Source: Gonium pectorale
Taxonomy: Eukaryota; Chlorophyta; Chlorophyceae; Chlamydomonadales; Volvocaceae
DNA length: 21,066 nt
Reading direction: 5' to 3'
Assembly: GCA_001584585.1 (NCBI GenBank)
Contig: LSYV01000052.1
Span: 480,981 to 502,046, forward strand
The translations under genes were made by a program, and so were the position numbers. Below, one piece after another: positions 1-9,389 of this stretch (position 1 is its first letter; the number at the start of each line of letters is the position of its first letter). The notes below the pieces were generated by a model. That model ran no database searches and was not told the DNA's origin. It worked only from the letters and a program-made list of their open reading frames with translations.

Positions 1-592
1 GGAGCGGTCTCCACCGTCGGTTTTCGGTGGCTGCTGCCGTGGCCATGGGCACTGGGCTCCGCTGGGGCTCCCTCGCGCAGCTGCACAGCCGTTCTGGCAA
101 GCGGCCCTGAACTACGCTGACTGTGGGGGTGTGGTAGCTCTGGGCGGCGATGTGATAGGACTGGCAGGGCGGGGGCGATGGGTGTCCGCATTCCCCGGCA
201 TGGCGCCCGAGCGACCGTTCCGGGCCTCACGACCAGAGCGTCCATGCCCGAAGACGATCGCGCCCCTTATCTAGTCGTTGAAGTAATTCAGGGCTCGTGA
301 TTGGCAGTGATGTCACTGTGCGTGTCGATGAGCCCGTTCGCGGCTCAATGTGGCTTTCTTACAATTGAAATCAACAGTTGGCTTGATAGATGTACAGAGC
401 AGAGAAAGACTGGGCAAGTGGCGGAGAGCAAGTGGCGTGTATCGTGTGGCTGTCGTTGGCTACTGTGGAGGCAGTAGCGGCAAGCGTGGTGGCCCGGGTT
501 GCTGCTAGAAAGCTTGACGACGACTACAGCGTCTCAAATGCTGGGTCGGATATGAAGCGCTGCGCAAAAGGACACTGCATGCACCGCATGAG

Positions 593-646
593 TGTACGGC
601 ACGCTGCTGATGTACGGCACGCTGTGGTTGTACGACATGCCGCGCA
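593..646. repeat. 18-bp tandem triplicate
   Basis: Three consecutive 18-bp units begin TGTACGGCACGCTG (593-610, 611-628) or the diverged TGTACGACATGCCG (629-646). Related GTACGACATG words recur at 4788-4810. Confidence 0.7.
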
Positions 647-845
647 CAACCCCGTGCACTGGAGTGGATCGCCATCTTGAGCTCCGTTCGGGCCCCACCC
701 TCGTCCGTCCTGGAAACCACATGGTGCTGGCGGCTGGGTTACCGACGGCAGTACGGCTGCAGCGGCCACCACTTTTCGGATACACTGTGATGCCCTGGAG
801 GATGGGCGGTAGCATCGTACCGGCGCCGTATTGCTTTTCAATGCT

Positions 846-1031
846 CACTTTGAATAATTAAATGGCGAAGGGCGAGACAAGGCGTGGCCACTTCCCGCAT
901 GACGCCCTGCCCGGGCCCGCCCACGTACCGTATGCGGAGCTGCCGCGACCGGCGCGCCCTGGCCGTTCAGCTCTTCTCACGGGGAGTCGGGGATGGACGG
1001 GAGGTATCAGGGAAGGCGGGCACAGCGGCTG
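846..1031 (+). repeat. Dispersed repeat R1, copy 1
   Basis: This segment matches 11149-11317 in the same orientation. Shared anchors include CACTTTGAA at the left, a 28-bp block at 978-1005 that differs at one base from 11272-11299, and CACAGCGGC at the right. The middle is more diverged with small indels, as expected of an old transposon fragment or segmental copy. Confidence 0.7.
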
Positions 1032-1270
1032 GCGCGGTGTTTGCGTCGTAACCACAAGTGGTCATCGTGGATTCGTGGGATCGGTGCAAGGCAGGGCAGG
1101 CTCAGGGCAGGGGCAGGGCAGGGCTTCTGCTAGGGGAGGGAGTGGTTTGTTGCCTGTGCTCCACGGGTCCTTTCGGTCTGTTTCTCTATTGTCCTGGTGG
1201 TCAGCTTCTCCTTCCTTTCTGCCTTCCTGTTCTGTGGTCTTTAGGTGCAGGGTTCCTTCTCTTCTTGTGT

Positions 1271-1338
1271 AAAAAAGTGAACCAGAAACGGGGAAGGCAG
1301 CCTCTACGGACATACACACCCGAAGGTGTGATGTTTCC
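1271..1338 (-). repeat. Hairpin-bearing dispersed element R2, copy 1
   Basis: Shared blocks with 9323-9389 and 10810-10883: a run of six As, a GAAAC-rich stretch, GCCTCTACGG-CATACAC, a short hairpin and GTTTC. On the minus strand the hairpin is CACACC-TTCG-GGTGTG (1315-1330) and the element ends in a T run. No similarity to a known family was recognised. Confidence 0.75.
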
Positions 1339-1646
1339 AGCAGGTGTGTGCCGTCGGTGTTTGGTCTTGGCCGCCGTGGTGCGCTGTAGTTAGGGCAGGG
1401 TTTTCGTGGTTGCTAGTGACAAAACCAAAGTGTCCGCCGGGGCTGCATGTCCCTCCCATTTTGTGCGCCCTTTCTCGCCTCTCCAACTGTAACCTTTCCA
1501 CAGAAAAAGGCGAAGGTCAGGGTCGTCCAACTCCTGCTGCTTTTGCCTGCGTGCCACACGTAGCGCCAAGGCCAGCACGGCGGCCCGATGGGAGCCGCAG
1601 AGCGCTGACCCACCCACCGCTGGGCACTCGAAGGTATGCATGAATA

Positions 1647-1671
1647 AGGAAACGGAGACAGGGAAGGCAGG
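1647..1671 (-). repeat. Partial copy of dispersed element R2
   Basis: About 25 bp (AAGGAAACGGAGACAGGG and onward) match the left part of the copy at 9323-9389 with roughly three differences. The hairpin half is missing. Confidence 0.4.
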
Positions 1672-1769
1672 TGCTGCTGCTTGCGGATCCGGCGCAAGTC
1701 CATGCAAGTATTACGGCATTGGAGGGTGAGCACCGCTTTAGGACTTTGCTTGGCACCTGCCGTTGCATG

Positions 1770-1818
1770 CACGTGTGTTGAAAAGGAAAACGCATACGAC
1801 GAGCACAAGCGCGAAAAT
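1770..1818 (-). repeat. Dispersed repeat R3, inverted copy of a motif in esterase B intron 10
   Basis: The minus strand reads a CGCGCTT-type block, then GCTCGTCGTATGCGTTTT and CTTTTCAACAC. The same order occurs on the plus strand at 14967-15011 with only a few substitutions. Confidence 0.6.
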
Positions 1819-1862
1819 GATGGTGTCGCTGTAGGACCAAGCTCCATAGGCAGTCGAAGGGG

Positions 1863-1892
1863 TGACGTCCCTGCACACGTCCCTGCACGTGT
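1863..1892. repeat. Short tandem duplication
   Basis: ACGTCCCTGCAC occurs twice in a row in slightly changed form, followed by a third partial GTG-rich unit. It has no evident role. Confidence 0.4.
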
Positions 1893-2181
1893 GAATGCAT
1901 ACACGGCAGCGCGGACCCAGGGATGACACACTGCCCACTCTGAGTGGGGAGCAGGCGGCAAGTGCTGAAGATACGGCAAAGAGACCGTTAACCCTAGCTC
2001 CGGTGCCATCGTATGGGACGCGCAGGCTGGCAGGGGCAATCGGGCAGCAGGCAGAGGTGGCACGATTGACCAGGCTGTTCAAGGTAGCAATAGTGATTAC
2101 CAAACACACACCGACGGCGTGCCCTGCCCTTCAGAGGGTGGACAGAGGGAGCCTTGCCCACAGCAACTGCGGATGAAGCAC

Positions 2182-2186
2182 TTACA
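2182..2186 (-). terminator. Candidate TGTAA polyadenylation signal, esterase A
   Basis: TGTAA (minus strand, context CTTGTAAG) is the first such pentamer after the stop codon, about 980 nt downstream. TGTAA is the usual poly(A) signal in volvocine green algae. Copy B has its first TGTAA at nearly the same distance and also in a CTTGTAA context. No cDNA evidence is available here. Confidence 0.4.
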
Positions 2187-2282
2187 AGTACACCTAGCAG
2201 AAGAGCCAAACAGCCAATAATACGGTAGGGTGCTTGGCATCGACACCACAACGGCGACAACGCGGCACTTCAGGTCGGGCCG

Positions 2283-2290
2283 CTATAAAA
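2283..2290 (+). promoter_or_regulatory. TATA-like motif in the 3' flank of esterase A
   Basis: The plus strand reads CTATAAAAGG, a textbook TATA box. A transcript from it would run towards the 3' end of esterase A. No convincing coding sequence follows, so its use is uncertain; it may be chance or a remnant promoter of an inserted element. Confidence 0.2.
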
Positions 2291-2308
2291 GGTGAGTATA
2301 CCAGTCAA

Positions 2309-2343
2309 GGTGCCAGCAGCCACCGTGCCAGCAGCCATCGCCC
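2309..2343. repeat. Short tandem duplication
   Basis: GTGCCAGCAGCCACC and GTGCCAGCAGCCATC stand side by side about 20 bp downstream of the TATA-like motif at 2283. Confidence 0.5.
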
Positions 2344-3164
2344 ATGCAGGCGGCGGCACATTATAAGCAGGAGCATACGCATCCTGACAACACGCGAACT
2401 CGACCTTAAATCTAGTGCCAATGGCCCATGGCGCAGACATCCTGACAGATCACGAGCAAACAACGATGGACCTAGGCGCCCTGCCGTACGAGGAACCACC
2501 TTGCCAACGCGGAAAACAAGCAACGCATGCCGTGGGGACAGCATGATCCCCGCAGGGCATCGCTTAGAGGCAAGAATCAAGGAGATATGTCGAGATCAGG
2601 ATCGCATGGTTGCCGGTTCCCGCGACACAGCTATCAGGCTGTCATGGTGACCAACTGGGATAAAGAGCCGCGCGGCAGGCCGGGGTCAACTCCAAATGAA
2701 GACGAATGTCCATCCATGAATTCGCGTGCGGTGTGCGCGTGCGTCGCGCACTACCCATATGCATAGAGGAGCACAGAAAGGGGAGGGGATACAGGCACCC
2801 AAAGTCTATTCCGAACGCGCCGAGGTACCAGTATCTGTCACAGCTGGCCACGCAACGTAACCAGAGAGGGGTGGGTATGAAAGCACCCAATTCGACGTGT
2901 AATCATTGCAAACGCCCGAGTGCAGCAGCAGATAGCAGGCCAAAAGGGGGTCACATGGGGCCGCCCATATCATGCATGATCAGGAACGACCCATGGGGTC
3001 TGAGAAGCCAATTGTTTACGACTGCCAATGCAGCTGTGCTGCTGCTGCATGCCGCACCGCATCACGTGCCAATAGCCCTTCGTTGCTTGGCACAGGACCC
3101 GGCCAGCGGATAGACCGCCGGTTGAGTGCGCGAGGGCCGTGACATCTATCTATCGATCTGATGT

Positions 3165-6100
3165 CTACATGTCGTATGACGTACCGCGCTTGATGTTGTA
3201 ATCGAGGATGTCGTCCCTGCGTGTCGAGTTGGTGGGCGAGGCGGCACACAGCTGATTAACATGCATATTTGGGCTGTCTGGAGAGGAAAGAACAGTCAAC
3301 GGCAGGGGAGAGGTGACGGCGAGGGAAGCTGGGGCACCCCTGGGCCAGCAGCCCATAGGGATTTAGCAGCAGTTCAGTCAATCAGCCCTGTCCTACTGAC
3401 CAGTCCCCGCCCGCACGGCGGTCCCTTGGGCATGACCGTGCCGTACATCAGGCACCCAAGGCACGAGTATGCCGTGCCTTAGGTGCCTTCGGCGCGTTCC
3501 ATGGTACTTTGCTGGGTCCATGGGCTGCCGGCTAGGGCGTTTTTGTTCCTGCTCTCCTGCTGCCCTGCCTGCCTGATAGCTGCACAACGTCACGCATACA
3601 TCGTATTGACCATACAACGCACGCTTGCACGTCCCACATAGCGCGCATGAGCATGCTGCCCCCAAGCAGCCTTGTCCAACACGTGGCGGTGAGGCATGCG
3701 ACCATGCCTCGTGGTGGAACAAACAAAGGCCGCCATCAGCCCCGCGCAGACCACGCCCGACCGTGGGCATCGGCGCCCGGGGCACCCCCTTACTGCCCGG
3801 TACGGCACCGTACGCACCAGATCTTGCACCTGGCACCGAGTAGCTCCGAGGCGGCGATGAAGCCGGGCTTGCCCCACTCGAGCCACAGCACCTTCTGATC
3901 CGAGCTGTTCCACGAGGGCCACTTGAAGCCAGCAAGCTGCGGGACGCACGGATGCATACAGCGCGCAGTTGATTTGTTGGCGCTTCGGGACGTTACTTGT
4001 ACGACAGCGGTCCTAGCAAGTTGTGGTCTTCAATATGAGCAGCAAGTTGGGTCACAAGGAAACCGAAAGGGCGACACCGCGCACGATAACGGCACACTCT
4101 CTCAATACATCCAGGCGTTTCACGCGTGTCCTGACCGCGTACCGGCTTCTGGTTCAGGCTGGCGCTGCGCGGCGGCAGAGGGGTGCGGTTGGCGGCGAAG
4201 TTGCTGAGGATGCCTGGGGGGCGCAGGACGGCGGTTGGAGGCGGTGGTTAGCGGTTGGAAAAACCATTTCATAGTGCGGCTGCCAACCACCACACCAGTA
4301 CATGCTGGACGCGGCACGGAGCGACGCATGGCCCCAGTCCCCATCTCCAACTGAGCTCCGCCCCCGTGTGTTGGAGTTGGAGTGTGCGAAATGACCTTCC
4401 CAGGTTTGGGTCCGCCCCATCCACGCAACCCGGACATACACAATCCACTCGTAAGCATGTTTGCGTACATCAAAGTCTTGCTCTCACCCGACAGGAAGGA
4501 GGAAAACTGCAGCTCGGCGGGCTTGAATGCGCAGGCGTCGGGGTACTGCTGTGGGACCATGAACGACAGCGGCACGCTGTAGCCGTGGTACGCGTCGAAG
4601 AACTGCGCAGCGTCAAGACCGCCGACGCCGGGGAAAGAGACTGCGAAGCCGGGAAGGGGAGGGAGTGGGGCCGGGACTCCGTGCTGCAGCGTGCACAGGG
4701 GTCATTTTCAACGCAGGGTGCCACCAAGGGAGGTCGGACCGAGTGTAAGATGCAGTGCGCGCATGCGTGCGCCCCACTGCGCCGCCCGTACGACATGAGT
4801 ACGACATGCCCTCGCTCGTCCAGAAAAAAGCGTCAATGCGCGCCATTGCGCCGTTCTAAAGAGAGCATGGCGGTGAACGCTGCTGCTAGCTAGGTTGTTA
4901 CTCACGGTTGAAGAAGCAGCCCGACATGGGCTTGACGGTGTTGGTGATGTAGTAGCGCGTGGGGGAGGACGAGTGGCGCGAGAAGTAGCGCGCGGCGCGG
5001 TAGGCGGGGCACCAATACCCAGCGTCTGCGGTCGGGCGACGGCGGGAAGCAGGCGCGAGGCGGGCATGTTAGGGGAGTTATGCAGTCCATGGGCACAAGC
5101 TGAATGATGACCGTCGAGCAGAGAATCCTTGACCCGTTCATATCATGGGAGGAGCCAGCGGAAGCGGAGGGTAGGGAGGCGTGCGCAGGGCGGAGGTGCA
5201 CGAGGTGTACGTATCTCTCTCAAAGACCGTACCGTCTGGGTCGCTACCTCTCCGGGGCCCCACCGGCACTCACCATCCCGTCCAAACAGTCCCGTCCCAA
5301 CAATCGCCGCACGCACCAGTGATGGCGTGAGTCAGCGACAGGAACCACGAGCCGTCCGCCCTCTCGTTGTACTGCTTGAACAGCTGCGGTGGGCGGGCAC
5401 GGGGAGGAAGCCAGCAGCAGGTAAGGCAGCGGCACACACGCACGCAACCCGGGTCACACACAAACACACGTAAGCCGGCACACACATACACACACACGCC
5501 AACAGGAGGTAAGGCCCAAGTACGCAACCCGACGCATGGCTATGGGGCAGGCCCAGACATGGTGCAGGCGCGGGGAGTCCTCGGCCTCCGCAGGCAGACA
5601 GACTCCGCGACCAGACAGACAAAGACAGCCAGACTCCGCGACCGAGGGGCGTGTATGCATGCGTGATCACCTGTCCGGAAGTGACAGAGCGTGACTGTGG
5701 CATCAATAGTTGACAGCCAATCGCTGATCGGAACGCACGCGCGCGCAACACGGGTCGTGTGTGGGACAAGGACTGTAAAGGTTGCCATTCGCATTCCCTG
5801 AGTGCGGCGGGCCAGAAGGCGCGGAGTAGCTGCACGCGCACGCAACCACACGCACAACCACAGTAAGCCGCCCCACGCACACATGCGCGCGCGCAACTCA
5901 CCCTGGACTCGAAGGCAGGCGGCACCGAGACGGGCAGCTCCCGCAGCTTGTCCAGGAACTGAGTCTTGTTGATGTAAAAGTTGAACTGGGTTATGGCCGA
6001 GGCCTCAAGAACGCCCTCATTGGCCTCCATTCCAAACAGCATGGGCACGCGGGCCATCTTGCCTGGGCGGGGCGGGGCGGGGAGGAGGGGGCGCCCCGGG

Positions 6101-8816
6101 CAGGGAAGGGGGCGGGCAGGGGCCGGGATTAGTAAAGGAAATGAGCTTTCAGGTCAGGGGTAGATAGACCGGGAAAGGCCGAGGAGCCGTCGCGGCCACA
6201 GGTCCGGAGCGCATGGCATGACGGGCGAGCGACGCAACGGGGGCCACACAACGGGTCGCGTGACCCCCGGGGCGTTTACCTGGACTGATAGGATATGGGT
6301 CGCGGCCCCACCCCACCACCACCAACTCATATGCGAGGGCCGGCACAATACACGCCTCTCCCCCCTCCGCCTCAGCCCCAGCAGACCCCGCCTCGCCCCC
6401 CCCCCCTGGCGCGCAACGCAGCTCGGCCCCCTGTTGCTGTTGTTTTGGGCCACACGTGCAGGTGCGCTACCTGAAAGCGACAAACCCATACGGGCCGATG
6501 CCACCGAAGGGTGGTCAAAACCATATCTGGAACGACTTACCCTCCTGCATCAGCAGCAGCGGCGCCTTGGGGATCTGCTTGCCGTCGATGGCGGGGAATA
6601 TCTGTCCCCAGCCGCCCAGCGCCTTCTGCGCACCCACGATGACGTCCGCGCGCACGTTGAGGAGGCACGTCCTGCGCTCCGCCATGGAGAGGCCGGTGTT
6701 GCACTGGAGGGCGTCCGCCACGGCACGGCCCTTGGCGTACGCGTCTGCGACCAGGTTAGCGCGGGACAGTGCCGGTCGGTTAGGGCGGGGCGTCGAGCGA
6801 GTCAGGGGGACCGCAGCTGACCAGCCGGCAGCACCAACCCACCAGCCAGCCAGCCTCCCGACTGTGCGGAAATGGACCCGCGGCTTACCATTCCCCAATC
6901 GCCAACAACCACCCACCCACCCACCGACTCACCCTTGAGGAAGTCAAATGCCATCACGTCCGCGCTGCCGCTGACGGGGGCCGCGCTGGAGAAGAGGCCG
7001 GCGGAGCCTGCAGGGGAGGGGAGGTGAAGCGAAGAGGCCGGTGATGAGGGGACGGGAGGGGACGGGGGGGGGGCAATAGCGGGCCAGGCAGAACCCCGCG
7101 GGGGCCGGATACTTGGAAGGTGGTCGCATTAAAGAAGCCCGCGCGAACGGACCAAACGGACCGTACTTCACACCGACCAACCTACAACTTCCAAACGACC
7201 TCCCAACGGTTCAACCGGCTGGAAGAGGGCGGCGGCGGCGGCCTTGCCTACCAGGCATCACGGTGTGCAGCATGACCGAGTATCCTCCGGCGCTCTGGCC
7301 GGTGATCATGACCTTGGCGGGGTCGCCGCCAAAGGCGCGGATGTTCCTCTGGATCCAACCCAGAGCCGAGCGCTGATCCTGTGTGGGTCGGCAACAAGCG
7401 TGCGGGCGGGGACAGGAGCGGGCGAGTAGGGTACGCATCCCCGGGGAGGCGAGGGCGCGGAAGCAGTGTCAGCGCGGGAGCGGGGTCAGGCTCCCACACA
7501 CGAGGAGGACGGTGCAAGGCGACGGCGCGGGGCTGGGCGGGACGTGGCCTGGGCTTGGCGGCGGCGGCGCGCAGAGCAGACCAGTTGCGCCACCAGGGCA
7601 CCGGAGGGCCAAGGCGCAACCCCTGAGGGCGCCGTGTTTGCTTGTGGCCTATGTACGACAGGAAGAGTAGGATCCAACCCTCCTGGCCACCCCTGGCCGA
7701 TCGCCGGAAACACAGCAGCATCTCGGATGATACACCAGCGCTGACGCGATCCGCCGACGTACTTCGCCCGGTCCTCCAGCCGTGCCCAATGCACAACGGA
7801 TGCCGTGCATACTGTCGTACTCACCAGCAGGCCCCACGTTCCCGTCGTGCCGCCCGCGGTGGAGTCCTCGAGTCCGGGCAGGGCCAGGAAGCCGAGCACA
7901 CCCAGTCGGTAGTTGATGGTAACCGCCACGACGTTGGAGTCGTTGGCGATCTGGCAGCCGCCGTAGCCGAAGTCGCTGCCCGAGCCTGTGGGTGCGGACG
8001 GCAACTGCTGGTCAACTGCTGGTCCCGGGCACGTAGGCATGCCTCAACGGGTTCTCCAAGGCAACTCCGTTATCTTACGTACGGTGTAACCTTCCCAGCG
8101 GGGCAACCCAGCGCCACCCAGTGCCGGTCCTCGAACTGCATGTGCCGGGTAGCCAGCGGGCGGGTATCCCTGTCCCGAGCTGGGCGCCCGGCACGCCAAT
8201 GTCCCGAAACATGGCAAGTTCACGCCCACCGATCTATCACGACCACCCACCAGTCTGGAAGCCGCCACCATGGATGAACACGCGGACGGGCAACTTGGCC
8301 GACGTGTCGGTGGTGGGCGTCCAAATGTTGAGAAACAGGCAGTCCTCGGAGGCCTGCGTCAAAGAGGGACTTGCAATTTAGGGCCGCTGGGGTCCGCGCG
8401 CGGCAAGAGGCACGATGGGCTGGGTTCGGAGTTGACATTACGAGCGACACGTTTGAGGGCATGGATACCAGCAAGCACAGCATTGAATGTATCATCGACT
8501 GATGATCCATTTGATCTATCGATCGACGCACGTTTTCGACGTCGGGCTGCATGCAGCTCGCGCCGAACTTGGTAGCATCACGGCCCTCCTTGGCATACGG
8601 GACGTCCCATCTACGAGGAGCGGCGAAGCGGCGAGATCCAGTGGGGGCCCTCGCGTATGGAATGCCAAGGAAACTCCTGATGCCACGGTTGGGTGCCTCG
8701 CATCTGCTGCCGCGCAGGGTACCGAATGCCGTCTTTGCCGTTGTCTGAGCGTAAGCCACTGTCAGCGCCAGCAAAATTGCTGCAAGCAGCGGCAAAAGCC
8801 GCGGGCTCCGACGCAT
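3165..8816 (-). CDS. Type-B carboxylesterase, copy A (13 exons, 565 aa)
   Basis: This is an alpha/beta hydrolase of the type-B carboxylesterase/cholinesterase family (Pfam COesterase), which cleaves carboxylic esters; the substrate is unknown. Exons in transcript order: 8532-8816, 8251-8353, 7825-7985, 7252-7378, 6933-7007, 6541-6744, 5902-6062, 5317-5383, 4906-5025, 4488-4640, 4143-4213, 3818-3936, 3165-3216. All introns are GT-AG and phases join without a break (1698 nt including TAG). Visible landmarks: signal peptide at residues 1-23, FLGIPYA near 49-55, EDCLFLN at 98-104, oxyanion loop HGGGF from 123, nucleophile Ser212 in GQSAG, Glu334 in ANEG and His453 in YHGYS. The length is normal for the family. 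N-glycosylation sequons include NKT and NSS. The C-terminus has no KDEL-type signal, so secretion or vacuolar delivery is likely. The start is the Met where similarity to copy B begins; an upstream in-frame Met at 8996 adds unconserved residues. The family call is near certain; individual splice sites lack transcript support. Confidence 0.9.
3450..3488. repeat. Inverted repeat in the last intron of esterase A
   Basis: Arms of 15 bp (3450-3464 and 3474-3488) pair at 14 of 15 positions around a 9-nt loop: AGGCACCCAAGGCAC against GTGCCTTAGGTGCCT. A second perfect 8-bp hairpin follows in the same intron at 3691-3710. Confidence 0.7.
3691..3710. repeat. Short perfect hairpin in the last intron of esterase A
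   Basis: GAGGCATG and CATGCCTC are separated by CGAC. Confidence 0.6.
5450..5500. repeat. CA-rich simple repeat in intron 7 of esterase A
   Basis: This is an interrupted CA/GT microsatellite (CACACACAAACACACG, CACACACATACACACACACG). A 14-bp direct repeat, CAGACTCCGCGACC, follows at 5599-5612 and 5630-5643 in the same intron. Confidence 0.7.
8748..8816 (-). other. Signal peptide of esterase A
   Basis: The first 23 residues are a short Arg-rich n-region (MRRSPR), a Leu/Ala/Ile hydrophobic core and an AYA-like cleavage site before QTT. Copy B has the matching pattern with VTYA before QTT. This supports entry into the secretory pathway; the exact cleavage point is inferred. Confidence 0.75.
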
Positions 8817-9322
8817 GGTGTTACTCCGCCCGTTTCCTTCGCTGTACGTGGCGCGTGCGTTCAAGATAGCCAATGGCACTGTTAGGAGTAGGTGCAATGT
8901 GTATGTGGATGTGATATTTGCCGTTCCCTGTACCGCAAAGAGAATGATGCGAACAAAAACGGCCGTCGGCAGCCCGAGGTGCACAAAAACACCCAATGCA
9001 TGCTCACGTCAGGGTAGACGTTTCCCCACCAAAGGGCTGACTGCATACCTTATCCTTGGCGCCCGTCTCGCGGTCCCGGACCCCGTACGTATCTGGCTGC
9101 TGAGCCTCCAACTTCCCAGTCCACGCAAACGTTGGCTAAATGTCACACCGGGTGCCCCGGCCTAGCGCAAAGTGGCGCGCAGTGATCGTACAAAACTGGG
9201 GTCAAGTGCCGTACGGACGGCACTGGCAGCACGGCACGGCCGGCACACGACCGGTGGTGCTACCAGGCATCATCTATCGCATGAACACGAGCGCACCGAT
9301 CCCGGAGGCGCCGTAGGCGAGC
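8817..9322. other. Upstream flank of esterase A
   Basis: This should contain the 5' UTR and promoter of esterase A. I see no clear TATA box. A perfect 8-bp hairpin (AGTGCCGT / ACGGCACT, loop ACGG) lies at 9205-9224, within a stretch rich in GTACGGCA-type words. No gene is supported. Confidence 0.4.
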
Positions 9323-9389
9323 AAAAAAAGGAAACAGAAACAGGGTAAGCAGCCTCTACGGTCATACACACCCGGGGGTGCGATGTTTC
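9323..9389 (-). repeat. Hairpin-bearing dispersed element R2, copy 2
   Basis: This is the second copy, with a seven-A run at 9323-9329 (T run on the minus strand) and the hairpin at 9367-9382. Its loop is CCCG on the minus strand instead of TTCG, and one stem pair is a G-T wobble on that strand. Confidence 0.75.

Larger units (their letters stand above)
1..2181. other. Distal intergenic stretch, no supportable gene
   Basis: The open frames here are short, overlap in several frames and show no domain that I recognise. The stretch does hold repeats described separately: an 18-bp triplicate, one copy of a roughly 180-bp duplicated segment, a G-rich GGGCA tract near 1088-1124, one full and one partial copy of the hairpin-bearing dispersed element, and an inverted copy of a motif found in intron 10 of esterase B. 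The first 180 bases could be the edge of a neighbouring gene, but neither strand gives a convincing exon. Confidence 0.5.
2187..3164 (-). other. Predicted 3' UTR of esterase A
   Basis: This is the sequence between the stop codon of copy A and the first TGTAA motif downstream on the minus strand. I found no earlier TGTAA and no supportable gene. A 3' UTR of about 1 kb is long but possible for a green alga. Its extent is an inference from the motif only. Confidence 0.35.

Noticed and set aside
592..861. Plus-strand ORF starting with a MYGTL repeat
   Set aside because: The start is just the 18-bp tandem repeat, and nothing else in it resembles a protein family.
1413..2063. 216-codon minus-strand frame as a gene
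   Set aside because: Several overlapping frames are equally open here, composition is typical of GC-rich noncoding DNA, no domain is recognisable and repeat fragments lie within it.
5332..6057. 241-codon minus-strand frame as a gene
   Set aside because: Its first part is exon 7 of esterase A and the rest reads through CA-rich intron sequence.
6062..6130. G-rich run as a regulatory G-quadruplex
   Set aside because: It lies next to a minus-strand acceptor, so it is the expected C-rich polypyrimidine tract of intron 6 of esterase A.
8541..8996. Longer N-terminus for esterase A from the Met at 8996
   Set aside because: The extra residues do not match copy B, and the signal peptide sits directly after the Met at 8816.
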